Shown: positions 50,752 through 59,890 of the stretch, one piece after another
How the letters are laid out: each line of letters starts with the position of its first letter
How positions within the stretch are numbered: the stretch's first letter is position 1
Source: Candidatus Enterosoma merdigallinarum
GTDB lineage: Bacteria > Bacillota_I > Bacilli_A > RFN20 > CAG-288
DNA: 64,000 nt
Direction: 5' to 3'
Assembly (NCBI GenBank): GCA_018714385.1
Contig: DVNL01000002.1
Span: forward strand, 153,619-217,618
Notes under the pieces: model-generated
Seen by the model: the letters and a program-made list of their open reading frames with translations, nothing else
Told to the model about the DNA's origin: nothing
The model's database searches: none
Made by a program: the position numbers and the translations under genes

Positions 50752-51640
50752 GTATCTCGTCCTCTCGTCTTCCTCTTTGGGCTATTCCCTCCTCTCCGAG
50801 GACGGCAAAGACGTCCGGTTGAGCCGCAAGAGAGGGAAGGTCTCCTATCGGGAGATGGCGATCGTCACCGGCGATGTCGTCACACTCGACGGACAGGGTT
50901 TCATCGAGGCCGTCCTTCCTAGGCTTTCCTTTCTGCCGCGGCCAAGGCTTGCCAATGCCGAGGAAATCCTGGTCATCTGCTCTCTGAAGAAGCCGGATCT
51001 CTCCTTCTATCTTCTGGACAAGTTCCTCGCCCTCGTCAACCATTCCGGGATCCACGCCGGCATCGTCGTCACCAAGGCCGATCTGGCATCGGAGACGGAG
51101 AGAGAGGCATGCCGGAAGGCCTTGGCCTATTATGAGGGCCTTGGCTATCCCGTCTTCCTTCTTTCCGCCTTGGAGAGGGAGAGCCTGGACTTCCCGTCCC
51201 TTATTGATCATCTTGCGGGAAAGAAGGTCGCCTTCATGGGACAGACCGGCGTCGGCAAGTCGACCCTTCTCAACACCATCGACCCCACACTGAAGAGGAA
51301 GGTCGATGCCCTCTATCCCGAGGTGAACCGGGGCAGGCATACCACGAAGGAGACCGTCTTGATTCCCTTCGGGACATCTCTTCTCTACGACACGCCGGGA
51401 TTCTCCGACTTCCGGCTCATGGACATGAACGAGGTCGAGCTTGCGACGTTCTTCCCGGGGTTCGAGAACCTTTCCAGGGACTGCCTGTTCAAGGATTGCC
51501 TCCACTTGCCCTCCTCGAAAGGGTGCGCGATCGTCAAAGCGGTGTCGGAGGGAAGACTTCCCGAGGAAGGATATCGGGATTACCTCAAGATAAACGAGGA
51601 AGTGAAGGAGGAAAGCCGATGGAAAAAGAAGAAAGGATAA
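50741..51640 (+). CDS. rsgA: Ribosome small-subunit-dependent GTPase RsgA
   Basis: RsgA checks late 30S assembly. The 299-residue protein has an N-terminal OB domain, a circularly permuted GTPase (G4 TKAD 111-114, then G1 GQTGVGKST 167-175, G3 DTPG 217-220), and a C-terminal zinc motif C-x5-C-x-H-x5-C (CLFKDCLHLPSSKGC). It is embedded in the phosphatase/kinase operon, overlapping rpe by 22 bases; RsgA is a known substrate of PrkC in Bacillus. Confidence 0.96.
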   Translation: MRDRYLVLSSSSLGYSLLSEDGKDVRLSRKRGKVSYREMAIVTGDVVTLDGQGFIEAVLPRLSFLPRPRLANAEEILVICSLKKPDLSFYLLDKFLALVNHSGIHAGIVVTKADLASETEREACRKALAYYEGLGYPVFLLSALERESLDFPSLIDHLAGKKVAFMGQTGVGKSTLLNTIDPTLKRKVDALYPEVNRGRHTTKETVLIPFGTSLLYDTPGFSDFRLMDMNEVELATFFPGFENLSRDCLFKDCLHLPSSKGCAIVKAVSEGRLPEEGYRDYLKINEEVKEESRWKKKKG

Positions 51641-52308
51641 GGCCGAGTCTTCTGGGCGCGGATTTCCTGCACCTGAAAAGGGAGATGGACATTCTCGTCC
51701 GTCTGGGCATCCGCTCTCTCCACTATGACGTCATGGACGGCAATTTTGTGCCGGACATCTCCTTCGGGGAGAAACTTTTCGTCCCCCTCTTTTCCCGCTA
51801 CGGGAAGAAGATCGATTTCGACGTCCATCTCATGACGAAGGATACGCTTCGCCACGTCAGGCAGTTCTACGCCCTCGGGGCAAGAAACATCGCCATCCAT
51901 TACGAGACGCTCGACGAAGGCATGGACGGAATAAAAAGAGTCAAGGACGAGCTTCCGGGACTCTCTCTCTCCCTGGCCTTCTCGCCGGAGACGAAGACGA
52001 GCCTGGTCATGCCTTTCCATTCCCTTTTTGACGGCTTTCTGGTCATGTCCGTCGTTCCCGGGAAAGGCGGACAGAGCTTCATGCCGGAGGCGCTTGAGAA
52101 GATCGCGATGCTGGACTACTTCCGCAAGAGCAACGGCCTAACCTTCGACATCGCCGTCGACGGGGGCATCGATGCCTCGACCGGAAAGATGTGCATCGAG
52201 AAGGGGGCCGACCATCTCGTCTGCGGTTCCTCCTTCTTCAAGGCGGAGGACAAAGGGGCTTTCCTTTCCCTTTTCGCCGATGGTGATAGAATAGAGGAAG
52301 GAAGGTAA
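51619..52308 (+). CDS. rpe: Ribulose-phosphate 3-epimerase
   Basis: This TIM-barrel enzyme interconverts ribulose-5-P and xylulose-5-P. The 229-residue protein has PSLLGADF near the start, HYDVMDGNFVPDISFG, DVHLM, the VVPGKGGQSF motif, and the phosphate site VDGGI and VCGSSFF. GGAGG 7 bases before ATG 51619 selects this start. Some residues differ from Rpe (VMSVVPG rather than VMTVNPG), so an allulose-phosphate epimerase-like specificity is possible, but the operon position is that of rpe. Confidence 0.9.
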   Translation: MEKEERIRPSLLGADFLHLKREMDILVRLGIRSLHYDVMDGNFVPDISFGEKLFVPLFSRYGKKIDFDVHLMTKDTLRHVRQFYALGARNIAIHYETLDEGMDGIKRVKDELPGLSLSLAFSPETKTSLVMPFHSLFDGFLVMSVVPGKGGQSFMPEALEKIAMLDYFRKSNGLTFDIAVDGGIDASTGKMCIEKGADHLVCGSSFFKAEDKGAFLSLFADGDRIEEGR

Positions 52309-52315
52309 AGGAAAG

Positions 52316-53005
52316 ATGCCATCTCTTCTCCCTTGGGCAAGCGGCCTTCTGATCGCCGCCTTCGCCCTCTTCATCGCCTATGTCGTCCTTCTCCTCTACG
52401 GGAACTCCCTTCTGGCCAAGGAGGAGAGGAACCGCCTGCGGAACTCCTTTCCCTATGAGTTCTACAAGGATTTCCCCATCCCCTATCGCGTCCTGGCCTA
52501 TGCCGTCCTCGCCTTGGACATCTTCCTTCTCGCCCTGGGCTTCTGCTTCTTCTTCCTCTCCCTGGAGACCGGATATGCCTATGCCGTCATGCTGCTCTGG
52601 ATCGTCTCTGCCGTCGCCCTCCTCTGCGGGAACGTCCTTCCCCTGAGCCGCTACAAGGCGCACATCATCGCCAATCTCTTCGCCTTCTTCTTCTTCGCCC
52701 TAGGCGCGATCCTCTTCTGCTTCTTCTCCGTCGTCCCCGGAGCCCTTCTTCTCCCCTCCAGGCTCTCCCTTCCCATCCTCGTCCTTGTCGGCGTCGTGGG
52801 ATTCCTGGGCTTCTTCGCCCTTCTCAATCCGAAGCTGAAGGACTGGTACCGGCTGGACAGGACGGAGGAGAACGGCGCCACCTACTACGTCAAGCCGAAG
52901 GTGAACTACCTCGCCCTCTACGAATGGATATTCCTCGTCCTGATCAACCTCGTCGCCTTCCTCCTCTTCATCAACATCATCGTGACCGGGACGGTCGTCT
53001 ATTGA
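52316..53005 (+). CDS. Hypothetical membrane protein
   Basis: The 229-residue protein has six predicted membrane helices and a short charged loop before the last (LDRTEENGATYYVKPKVNY). No family is recognised. It follows rpe by 7 bases and ends the operon. In many Firmicutes thiamine pyrophosphokinase follows rpe; it is missing here. Confidence 0.7.
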   Translation: MPSLLPWASGLLIAAFALFIAYVVLLLYGNSLLAKEERNRLRNSFPYEFYKDFPIPYRVLAYAVLALDIFLLALGFCFFFLSLETGYAYAVMLLWIVSAVALLCGNVLPLSRYKAHIIANLFAFFFFALGAILFCFFSVVPGALLLPSRLSLPILVLVGVVGFLGFFALLNPKLKDWYRLDRTEENGATYYVKPKVNYLALYEWIFLVLINLVAFLLFINIIVTGTVVY

Positions 53006-53011
53006 GGACAC

Positions 53012-53066
53012 AGGGCTCGCAAGGGCCCTTTTTCCATGAGAAAAGCCCCTCCTTTGAAGGGGCTTT
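53012..53066. terminator. Paired terminators between the rlmN operon and rpmB
   Basis: The first hairpin is AGGGC/GCCCT with TTTTT (53012-53033, plus strand). The second is AAAGCCCCT/AAGGGGCTTT (53042-53066), with T-runs usable on both strands. Confidence 0.85.
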
Positions 53067-53082
53067 CTTTTCTCGGGTTGGC

Positions 53083-53328
53083 TTAGGCGGCGACGGTCTC
53101 GGTCGCTGCCGGAGCGGCTTGGGCCTTCTTCGCCTCGGCCTTCTTGGCGTTCTTGCGAAGCGTCCTCATGGCCGCGGTGGAGATGCGGACGCGGGTCTTC
53201 TTGCCGTCGATGACGATGGTGGTGTTCTGCAGGTTGACGTTCCATCTCCTGCGGGTGTGTCTCATCGAGTGGGAGACATTGCTTCCAGACATCGGACCCT
53301 TGCCGGTGAGCGGGCACTTTCTAGACAT
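53083..53328 (-). CDS. rpmB: 50S ribosomal protein L28 with Ala/Lys-rich C-terminal extension
   Basis: The 81-residue protein has the L28 body, from MSRKCPLTGKGPMSGSNVSHSMR to RVRISTAAMRTLRK. Beyond the usual length it carries about 19 extra residues rich in Ala, Lys and Glu (AEAKKAQAAPAA). The ribosome site is AAGGAGG, and a TATAAT box lies upstream (53357-53352, minus). The extension is unstructured by composition and may be lineage-specific. Confidence 0.95.
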   Translation of the reverse strand: MSRKCPLTGKGPMSGSNVSHSMRHTRRRWNVNLQNTTIVIDGKKTRVRISTAAMRTLRKNAKKAEAKKAQAAPAATETVAA

Positions 53329-53420
53329 CTCTCTATCCCTCCTTCAGATTATATGCTTGCGCCGTGAAAAAACGTGCTTATTGAAGATACCATAGATGGG
53401 AGGCTGTTTCAAGGATATTT

Positions 53421-55013
53421 TCACGCCGTCTTCTTCAGGGCATAGCCTTTCAGGGCCTTGGCGAAGCTGTCGATGTCCTCGTCGCCGGTGGCGGTGACAT
53501 CGGTCGCGCCGATCCCGGAGTAGGGCAGGGTGACTGTTGCCCTGTCGGAAGAGCCATAGCCGTCGTTGTCGCTTTCGATGTCCAAGACGATCGAGGCGAT
53601 GTCGCCTTGTCCGTCCAGCGTGATGGCGATCTCGTGGATTTCGGAGGTGGTGTAGTTCCTCGTGTTGGAATAGGTGTACAGGCCGGCCTCTGTCGGCGTG
53701 ACGCTGACGGTGAAGAGATATTGGAAGATGTTGTCACAGACGGGGAAGAGACTCATCTTCAGAAGGTCGGAGAATCCGTCCTGGTTTTGCAGCGCGGCAT
53801 CGGCATCCAGATCGAAGACATAGGTGTTCCCTTCCTTGGTGAAGAAGTCGGCGGAGAGATCTCCCGGGTTGAGATCGAACTTTGCCATCTTGTTGACGAA
53901 GCTTCCGGACGTTACTTCGAGTTTATCGCCGCTGAAATATCTCGGATCCCGTTCAAGGAAGTAGGAATACAGGGAGTAGGCATCTGTCGTCTCGTCCTGG
54001 ATCCTGTTTGCGACCGCCGTGTAGGCGCCTTGGCTTGCCTCGACGTAGGCATCCGAGCCGTCGGTGGCTTCCGTCCGGTCGTAGGCTGCCACCTTGTTGG
54101 TGCAGAGGTAGATGTCGTTTTCGGCATCGACATAGTTCTTGTATGTCATCTCGCGCGTCTTCCCGTCGTAGGCGACCTGCTGGGTGTAGTTGCCTTCGAG
54201 ATAGGCCTTTCCCAATTTCTCCAGGGCCAAGGACAGGGCGTGGTTTTCCTTGCCCTCGCTCGACTTGTCGTCGTAGAGGCCGGCAAGCTCCGGCTTGACG
54301 ACGCTTTCGGGATAGGCGATGGTGACGTAGTTGACATATGTCCCTTCCAGTCTCGTGCCATAGGAGAGGAAGTCGATCGGAGCCTCGATCGTCGCCTGGT
54401 AGGGCAGGCCGTTCTGATCGACGGCGATGCTGATGGAAACGAAAATCGATCCGAGGTCGTCCTTGCCGAAGAGGGAGGAAAGCGGATTGCGGCTCACGTC
54501 GTCGTAGGCGATGGGGATGACGTCCATTTCGTAGGTGTCCCAATTGAATTCGTAGCGGTTTTCCGGATGTTCCTTCACGGTATTGTCCACGGAAAGGTAC
54601 TTCGTGACGGCCTGCCCGGATTCGCTGTCGTAGTAAGTGATTTCGTCCAAAGGCGTCTCGGATACGTTGCTTGCCTCGATCTGCCCGATGGAGACATAGG
54701 AATTGATGGTGTAGTCCTCGATGTGGACGTTTCCGTCTTGATAGGTGGTCTTCGTCTTCTGGATCGGGAAAGTGTGCTCCGTGATGGCTAGGACGCTGGC
54801 CGTTTTTTCAAGCGAGACGTTGTTCCCGGCAAGGTCTTTGAGGCTTTCGACGATGCCCTCGCCGTCCGAAAGACTGGAAAGGATGACGGCTTTTCCGTTC
54901 TGGGATGGGCTGGACTCCTTTTCAGCGGCGGAACAGGCGGGAAGAAGGGAGGCGAGGGCAATGGCGGTAAGAGAAAGCGGGATGACGTAACTTCTTTTAT
55001 CTCCTGAATACAC
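53421..55013 (-). CDS. Surface lipoprotein, start uncertain
   Basis: The protein has about 530 residues, a hydrophobic N-terminus and lipobox LPAC (C27). The acidic ectodomain contains a GNYTQQVAYDG segment, resembling the GNY segments of the proteins at 19594 and 25607. There is no catalytic motif. The only in-frame conventional start before the signal is GTG 55013, which lacks a ribosome site. An AGGAGA site lies 8 bases inside that start (55002-54997) with no usable start codon after it, so the true start may have been altered. Function unknown. Confidence 0.68.
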   Translation of the reverse strand: MYSGDKRSYVIPLSLTAIALASLLPACSAAEKESSPSQNGKAVILSSLSDGEGIVESLKDLAGNNVSLEKTASVLAITEHTFPIQKTKTTYQDGNVHIEDYTINSYVSIGQIEASNVSETPLDEITYYDSESGQAVTKYLSVDNTVKEHPENRYEFNWDTYEMDVIPIAYDDVSRNPLSSLFGKDDLGSIFVSISIAVDQNGLPYQATIEAPIDFLSYGTRLEGTYVNYVTIAYPESVVKPELAGLYDDKSSEGKENHALSLALEKLGKAYLEGNYTQQVAYDGKTREMTYKNYVDAENDIYLCTNKVAAYDRTEATDGSDAYVEASQGAYTAVANRIQDETTDAYSLYSYFLERDPRYFSGDKLEVTSGSFVNKMAKFDLNPGDLSADFFTKEGNTYVFDLDADAALQNQDGFSDLLKMSLFPVCDNIFQYLFTVSVTPTEAGLYTYSNTRNYTTSEIHEIAITLDGQGDIASIVLDIESDNDGYGSSDRATVTLPYSGIGATDVTATGDEDIDSFAKALKGYALKKTA

Positions 55014-55085
55014 TTAATTTATTGAACGTAAAGAGTCTTTTCAATCGTCAATGCGGAAAGGCTAATAAAGGAATAGAAATTTTGC

Positions 55086-55099
55086 TGTAAGCGTTTACA
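55086..55099. promoter_or_regulatory. Perfect palindromic cre site
   Basis: TGTAAGCGTTTACA matches the cre consensus fully and is symmetric. It lies 73 bases upstream of the lipoprotein start and about 220 bases upstream of the adhE -35, so it may serve either gene. A weaker half-match sits at 55151-55164. Confidence 0.75.
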
Positions 55100-55305
55100 C
55101 ATTTTTCGCTGTTTGGCGCTCTTTTTCCGACAAAAAGAAGGAAAACGAGAGAGAATCGCTTACTTTTTTGACGTTGATGCGAGAAAGACCAAAGCGGGAT
55201 GGAAGATGAGAGGAGGAAAAGGAGGGATTTCAGCAGGAATGCGCGGAAATCATGCACGAAACGAGCAAAACGAGCAAAAAGATGCTTGAAAGTCTCGAAT
55301 GGCGA

Positions 55306-55334
55306 TTTACACAACGGAATCCATTGCGTATAAT
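55306..55334 (+). promoter_or_regulatory. Promoter of adhE
   Basis: TTTACA, a 17-base spacer and TATAAT, 27 bases before the adhE ATG. I see no clear Rex box. The rest of the 348-base gap (55014-55361) holds only the cre site and AT-rich sequence. Confidence 0.85.
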
Positions 55335-55361
55335 GTGCGCGTTAAATAGGAGGTTTCGTCA

Positions 55362-57995
55362 ATGGATGAGAACCAGAAGCTAAAAGCCAGCCAAGACCTC
55401 TCCGACCTGATTGCCAGAGTCAAGAAGGCCCAGAGGATCTATGCCACCTTCCCTCAGGAGAAGGTCGACGCCATTTTCAAGGCAGCCGCCATCGCCGCCA
55501 ACAAGGAGCGTATCCCCCTGGCCAAGGAGGCCGTCGCCGAGACGGGGATGGGCGTCATCGAGGACAAGGTGACGAAGAACCATTTCGCCAGCGAGTACAT
55601 CTATAACGCCTACAGGGACACCAAGACCTGCGGCGTCATCGAAGAGAACGAAGACATGGGCTATGAAAGGATCGCCGAGCCTCTTGGCGTCCTTGCCGGC
55701 ATCGTTCCGACCACCAATCCTACCGCCACGGCCATCTTCAAGTCCCTCATCGCCCTCAAGACGAGAAACGGCATCATCTTCTCGCCTCATCCCAGAGCCA
55801 AGGGCTGCACCATCCATGCCGCCAAGGTCGTCTTGGATGCCGCCGTCAAGGCCGGTGCCCCGGAAGACATCATCGCCTGGATCGAGACGCCGTCCATCGA
55901 GCTTTCCAACCAGCTGATGAAGTCCTGCGATTGCATCCTTGCCACGGGTGGACCGGGCATGGTCACCGCCGCCTACTCCTCCGGAAAGCCGGCTATCGGT
56001 GTCGGCCCCGGAAATGCCCCGACCATCATCGACACCACTGCCGATATCAAGATGGCCGTTTCCTCCATCATCCATTCGAAGACCTTCGACAACGGCATGA
56101 TCTGCGCTTCCGAGCAGTCCGTCATCGCCCTGAAGGACGTCTATGACGAGGTGAAGGCAGAGTTTGCCTACAGAGGCTGCTATTTCCTGACAAAGGACGA
56201 GCTCAACAAGGTCAGGAAGACTATCATCATCAACGGTGCCGTCAACGCCAAGATCGTCGGCCAGAAAGCCAGCACGATTGCCCGCATGGCCGGTGTCGAG
56301 GTTCCCGAAGAGACGAAGATCCTCATCGGCGAAGTCGAGAAGACCGACAAGAGCGAGGAATTCGCCCACGAGAAGCTTTCTCCTGTGCTTGCTATGTACA
56401 AGGCGGAAGATTTCGAGGATGCCCTCAAGAAGGCCGAGCAGCTTGTCGAGGATGGCGGATATGGCCACACGGCCGATCTCTATGCCGACGAGAGGCTTTC
56501 CAAGGATCATATCGATGAATTCGCGCTTCGCATGAAGGCCTGCCGTATCCTCATCAACACGCCTTCCGCTCTCGGCGGAATCGGCGACCTCTACAACTTC
56601 ATGCTTCTTCCTTCCCTCACCCTCGGCTGCGGTTCCTGGGGCGGCAATTCCGTTTCCGAGAACGTCGGAATCAAGCAGCTTCTGAATGTGAAGACCGTCG
56701 CGAAAAGGAGAGAGAATATGCTTTGGTTCAGAACGCCCAGCAAGATCTTCTTCAAGCCTGGCTGCCTCAGCAAGGCCCTGGAAGAGCTTCATACCGTCTA
56801 TGCTAGAAAGAGAGTCCTCATCGTCACCGATTCCTTCCTCGCCGAGAGCGGCTTCGCCAAGAAGCTGACGACCGTCCTCGATCGCTTCGGCATCCAGACC
56901 GAAGTCTTCTCCGATGTCGCCCCCGATCCGACATTGGCCTGCGCCGAGGAAGGCGCCGCCCTCTGCCGGTCTTTCAAGCCCGACTGCATCATCGCCCTCG
57001 GCGGCGGATCGCCGATGGATGCCGCCAAGATCATGTGGGTCCTCTATGAGCACCCCGAGGTGGACTTCTCCGACATGGCCATGGACTTCATGGACATCCG
57101 CAAGAGAATCGTCACCTTCCCGAAGCTCGGCCAGAAGGCCATGCTCGTCTGCGTCCCGACCACGGCCGGAACCGGCTCCGAGGTCACGCCGTTTGCCATC
57201 ATCACCGACCAGAGGGATGGCACCAAGTACCCCATCACCGACTATGAGCTCCTTCCCAACATGGCCATCGTCGACAGCGACCTCATGCTCAACATCCCCA
57301 AGGGACTGACGAGAGCTTCCGGCATCGATGCCCTCACCCACTGCATGGAAGCGTATGCGTCCATGTATGCCACCTCCTTCACAGACGGCCTTGCCAAGGA
57401 AGGCATCAAGGAGATCTTCGAATATCTTCCCAGAGCCTACAAGAATCTCGGCGCCGATCCCGAGGCCAGGGAGCATATGGCCCATGCCGCCACGATCGCC
57501 GGTATCGCCTTCGCCAATGCCTTCCTAGGAATCGACCACTCCCTCGGACACAAGCTTGGCGCCTATCATCACCTGCCTCACGGCGTCTGCGTCTCCCTCA
57601 TGCTCAATGAGGTCATGAAGTTCAACTCCGGCGAAGTCCCCACCAAGATGGGAACCTTCCCGCAGTACAAGTATCCTCATACTCTCCGTCGCTATGCCGA
57701 AATCGCCGAGATGCTCGGTATCAACGGCAAGACCGACGAGGAGAAGTTCCGCAAGCTCCTCGACAAGATCGTCGAGCTGAAGAAGGCCATCGAACTGCCT
57801 TTGACCATCAAGGAGGCCGGCGTCGACGAGGAGAAGTTCCTCGCCTCCCTCGAGGAGATGAGCGAAGCCGCCTTCAACGACCAGTGCACCGGGACGAACC
57901 CCAGATATCCCTTGATCGCCGAAATGAAGGATCTCTATTTGAGAGCCTATTACGGCGAGAAGGAATATAATAAGAAGTACGGTAAAAAGAACTAA
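55362..57995 (+). CDS. adhE: Bifunctional acetaldehyde-CoA/alcohol dehydrogenase AdhE
   Basis: AdhE reduces acetyl-CoA to acetaldehyde and then ethanol, regenerating NAD+ in fermentation; it forms spirosomes. The 877-residue protein has an N-terminal aldehyde dehydrogenase half with catalytic C248 in GMICASEQ, joined to an iron-dependent alcohol dehydrogenase half from about residue 455. The second half has GGGSPMDAAK, TTAGTGSEVTPFA, and iron-binding histidines in HSLGHKLGAYHHLPHG. AGGAGG precedes the ATG. The promoter has no visible Rex site but a cre lies upstream. Confidence 0.97.
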   Translation: MDENQKLKASQDLSDLIARVKKAQRIYATFPQEKVDAIFKAAAIAANKERIPLAKEAVAETGMGVIEDKVTKNHFASEYIYNAYRDTKTCGVIEENEDMGYERIAEPLGVLAGIVPTTNPTATAIFKSLIALKTRNGIIFSPHPRAKGCTIHAAKVVLDAAVKAGAPEDIIAWIETPSIELSNQLMKSCDCILATGGPGMVTAAYSSGKPAIGVGPGNAPTIIDTTADIKMAVSSIIHSKTFDNGMICASEQSVIALKDVYDEVKAEFAYRGCYFLTKDELNKVRKTIIINGAVNAKIVGQKASTIARMAGVEVPEETKILIGEVEKTDKSEEFAHEKLSPVLAMYKAEDFEDALKKAEQLVEDGGYGHTADLYADERLSKDHIDEFALRMKACRILINTPSALGGIGDLYNFMLLPSLTLGCGSWGGNSVSENVGIKQLLNVKTVAKRRENMLWFRTPSKIFFKPGCLSKALEELHTVYARKRVLIVTDSFLAESGFAKKLTTVLDRFGIQTEVFSDVAPDPTLACAEEGAALCRSFKPDCIIALGGGSPMDAAKIMWVLYEHPEVDFSDMAMDFMDIRKRIVTFPKLGQKAMLVCVPTTAGTGSEVTPFAIITDQRDGTKYPITDYELLPNMAIVDSDLMLNIPKGLTRASGIDALTHCMEAYASMYATSFTDGLAKEGIKEIFEYLPRAYKNLGADPEAREHMAHAATIAGIAFANAFLGIDHSLGHKLGAYHHLPHGVCVSLMLNEVMKFNSGEVPTKMGTFPQYKYPHTLRRYAEIAEMLGINGKTDEEKFRKLLDKIVELKKAIELPLTIKEAGVDEEKFLASLEEMSEAAFNDQCTGTNPRYPLIAEMKDLYLRAYYGEKEYNKKYGKKN

Positions 57996-58006
57996 AGGAG
58001 GCATTT

Positions 58007-58783
58007 ATGGCCAAGAAGGAATTACCTGAATTGGGAGAGCTGATCTTCGCCCACCACAATAAGAAGATCTACCGCAAGGACGGCGTCATCACGAAGGTCT
58101 TCGACCATGCCTTCTATCCTGCCAGCACCGTCATCCGCGAAGCGATGAACCAGGAGTATGCCCGGGAGGAGGGCTTCCTCGCCCCCAAGGTCTATTCCGT
58201 CTTCCCCGCCGGAAAGGATTGGGCCATCTCCTCCGAGGAGATCGAGGGAAAGACCCTCGCCCAGCTCATCCACGACGATCCGAAGAACGAAAGGAAGTAC
58301 ATCCAGCTCCTCGTCAAGGTCCAGCTCGAGCTTCTCTCCCACCTCTCCTCCAACCTCAAGCTTCCCAAGCTCAAGGACAAGCTGAACAACTACATCTCCA
58401 ACTCCGGCCTGGACGCCTCCACCCGCTATGATCTCCACGTCCGTCTGGAGAAGATGCCCAACCACTACAAGGTCTGCCATGGCGACCTCGCCCCGCACAA
58501 CCTCATCGTCAAGGGCGACAAGGTCTACATCCTCGACTGGGCCCACTGCACTCGCGGAAACTCTTCCGCCGATGCGGCCATGACCTACCTCCTCTTCATG
58601 CTCGACGGGGACGAGAAGGGCGCCGAGATCTATCTCAAGGAGTTCTGCAAGAAGTCCGACATCGCCATCCAGTACGTCCAGCAGTGGATCTCCGTCGTCT
58701 CCGCCACCAAGCTCGTCACCACCACCGACGAGAAGCTCCGCGAAATGCTTCTTCGCAACATCAACGTTGTCGAATACTATTGA
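58007..58783 (+). CDS. APH/choline-kinase-like phosphotransferase
   Basis: The 258-residue protein has a kinase-like fold: ATP-lobe sequence at the N-terminus, the Brenner motif HGDLAPHN (H158-N165, D160 catalytic) and metal site ILDWAH (about 173-178). The family covers aminoglycoside, choline and ethanolamine kinases; the substrate is not evident. It follows adhE by 11 bases with its own AAAGGAGG, and a strong terminator comes after, so it is co-transcribed with adhE. A link to small alcohol or choline metabolism is only suggested. Confidence 0.8.
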   Translation: MAKKELPELGELIFAHHNKKIYRKDGVITKVFDHAFYPASTVIREAMNQEYAREEGFLAPKVYSVFPAGKDWAISSEEIEGKTLAQLIHDDPKNERKYIQLLVKVQLELLSHLSSNLKLPKLKDKLNNYISNSGLDASTRYDLHVRLEKMPNHYKVCHGDLAPHNLIVKGDKVYILDWAHCTRGNSSADAAMTYLLFMLDGDEKGAEIYLKEFCKKSDIAIQYVQQWISVVSATKLVTTTDEKLREMLLRNINVVEYY

Positions 58784-58800
58784 TCTTTCGATCTTAAAAA

Positions 58801-58828
58801 GGCCGCTGGATTGCCAGCGGTCTTTTTT
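58801..58828 (+). terminator. Terminator after the adhE operon
   Basis: CCGCTGG/CCAGCGG stem with an ATTG loop, then TCTTTTTT. Confidence 0.9.
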
Positions 58829-59663
58829 AGTCTTCGTTTTCAAGATAAATGTCTTGCAGCCGTCTTTGCTCCGCGTCCGAGAAGTGGAGCTTGTCTCGTC
58901 GGTAAGCGTCAAATCCGCCGTATTGTGTCTCGATCTCGTCCATGGCGGCTTTCAGCCAGTTTTCTTGGACGCCGGCGAGCATGACAGAAGAGGAGAGAAG
59001 AGGCTCTTCCACGCCGTATGAGAGAAGATGACGCCGTCTTTCGGCCATCTTGTCTTTGCAGGACAGGTTCGTCAGAAGATAGTCTTCGAGGATTGTTTCG
59101 TCCTCGACGCCAAGCGTCTTCAAAAGAAGATAGCAGGCGATTCCTGCCCTGTCCTTGCCGTCGGCGCAATGGAAGAGGACGGCGCCCTTCCCTTCGGCCT
59201 CCAAGACGAGATGGAGGAAGGAGGAATAGCCTTGCTGGCCCAAGGGAGTCGAGACGTAGCTTCGATAGCTTTTTTCCATCCCCTTTCTGGCATCGCCTTC
59301 TTTTGAGAGGCAATAGATGTAGTCGAAGAGGGTCAATAGCCTCTTCTCTTGGATGCCATATGTCTTGTGGGGCGGAGGAAGGATGCCCATGTTGTGGTCG
59401 TTTGTGATGGGCAGATTCACGATCTGGCAGCCTGGGATGGGGATTTCCGGCCTCGCCCTTCTTTCGTCCTCGTTCCGGAAATCGACATCGTAGAGGGCAT
59501 GGTATTCCTTAAAGAGCGTCTCGACGTCCCTTTGAGTGATCCGATAAAGGCAGTCGGTGCGAATGAGAAGGCCTTTCCGCAATGTCCTTCCGTCCCGTGT
59601 CCTAATGCCGCCGAGATCCCGTGTGTTCAGGGTTCCTTCAAGAGGTATCGTTCTGTTTTCCAT
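58827..59663 (-). CDS. Tyrosine/dual-specificity protein phosphatase (LipA-like), leaderless
   Basis: The 278-residue protein has signature HCADGKDRAG (H165, C166, R172), a CX5R phosphatase loop of the Listeria LipA/MptpB type in which GKDR marks tyrosine phosphatases with phosphoinositide activity. It starts NTRDLGG near residue 13, also typical. There is no signal peptide, so it is cytosolic. The ATG at 59663 has no ribosome site, and a TATAAT box ends 6 bases before it, so translation must begin at or next to the mRNA 5' end. Confidence 0.85.
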   Translation of the reverse strand: MENRTIPLEGTLNTRDLGGIRTRDGRTLRKGLLIRTDCLYRITQRDVETLFKEYHALYDVDFRNEDERRARPEIPIPGCQIVNLPITNDHNMGILPPPHKTYGIQEKRLLTLFDYIYCLSKEGDARKGMEKSYRSYVSTPLGQQGYSSFLHLVLEAEGKGAVLFHCADGKDRAGIACYLLLKTLGVEDETILEDYLLTNLSCKDKMAERRRHLLSYGVEEPLLSSSVMLAGVQENWLKAAMDEIETQYGGFDAYRRDKLHFSDAEQRRLQDIYLENED

Positions 59664-59669
59664 GGTTGA

Positions 59670-59675
59670 ATTATA
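59670..59675 (-). promoter_or_regulatory. -10 box giving a leaderless phosphatase mRNA
   Basis: TATAAT on the minus strand followed by TCAACC and then ATG; the -35 region (TTCGAA at 17 bases) is weak. Confidence 0.55.
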
Positions 59676-59890
59676 AGACAGGAAAGCAGGATTTCGAAGG
59701 CCGTCCCGAAAGAAAGGGGCTTCAAATGTGCCGGCGGATCTCTTCGGCGTGCGAGAGACTTCCTGCCATACCGATTTTGTCGACGAAATGCCTTTTTAGG
59801 ACAAAAGGCCCCTTCTTTCTTGATAGCGCTTTCTCGTATTGCCAATTTAGTATAAAATCTTTAATTTGTTCAAAGGACTGAAAACGATTT

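Noticed and set aside
55380-57485. A 701-codon minus-strand frame opposite adhE
   Set aside because: Same antisense effect; adhE is unmistakable on the plus strand.
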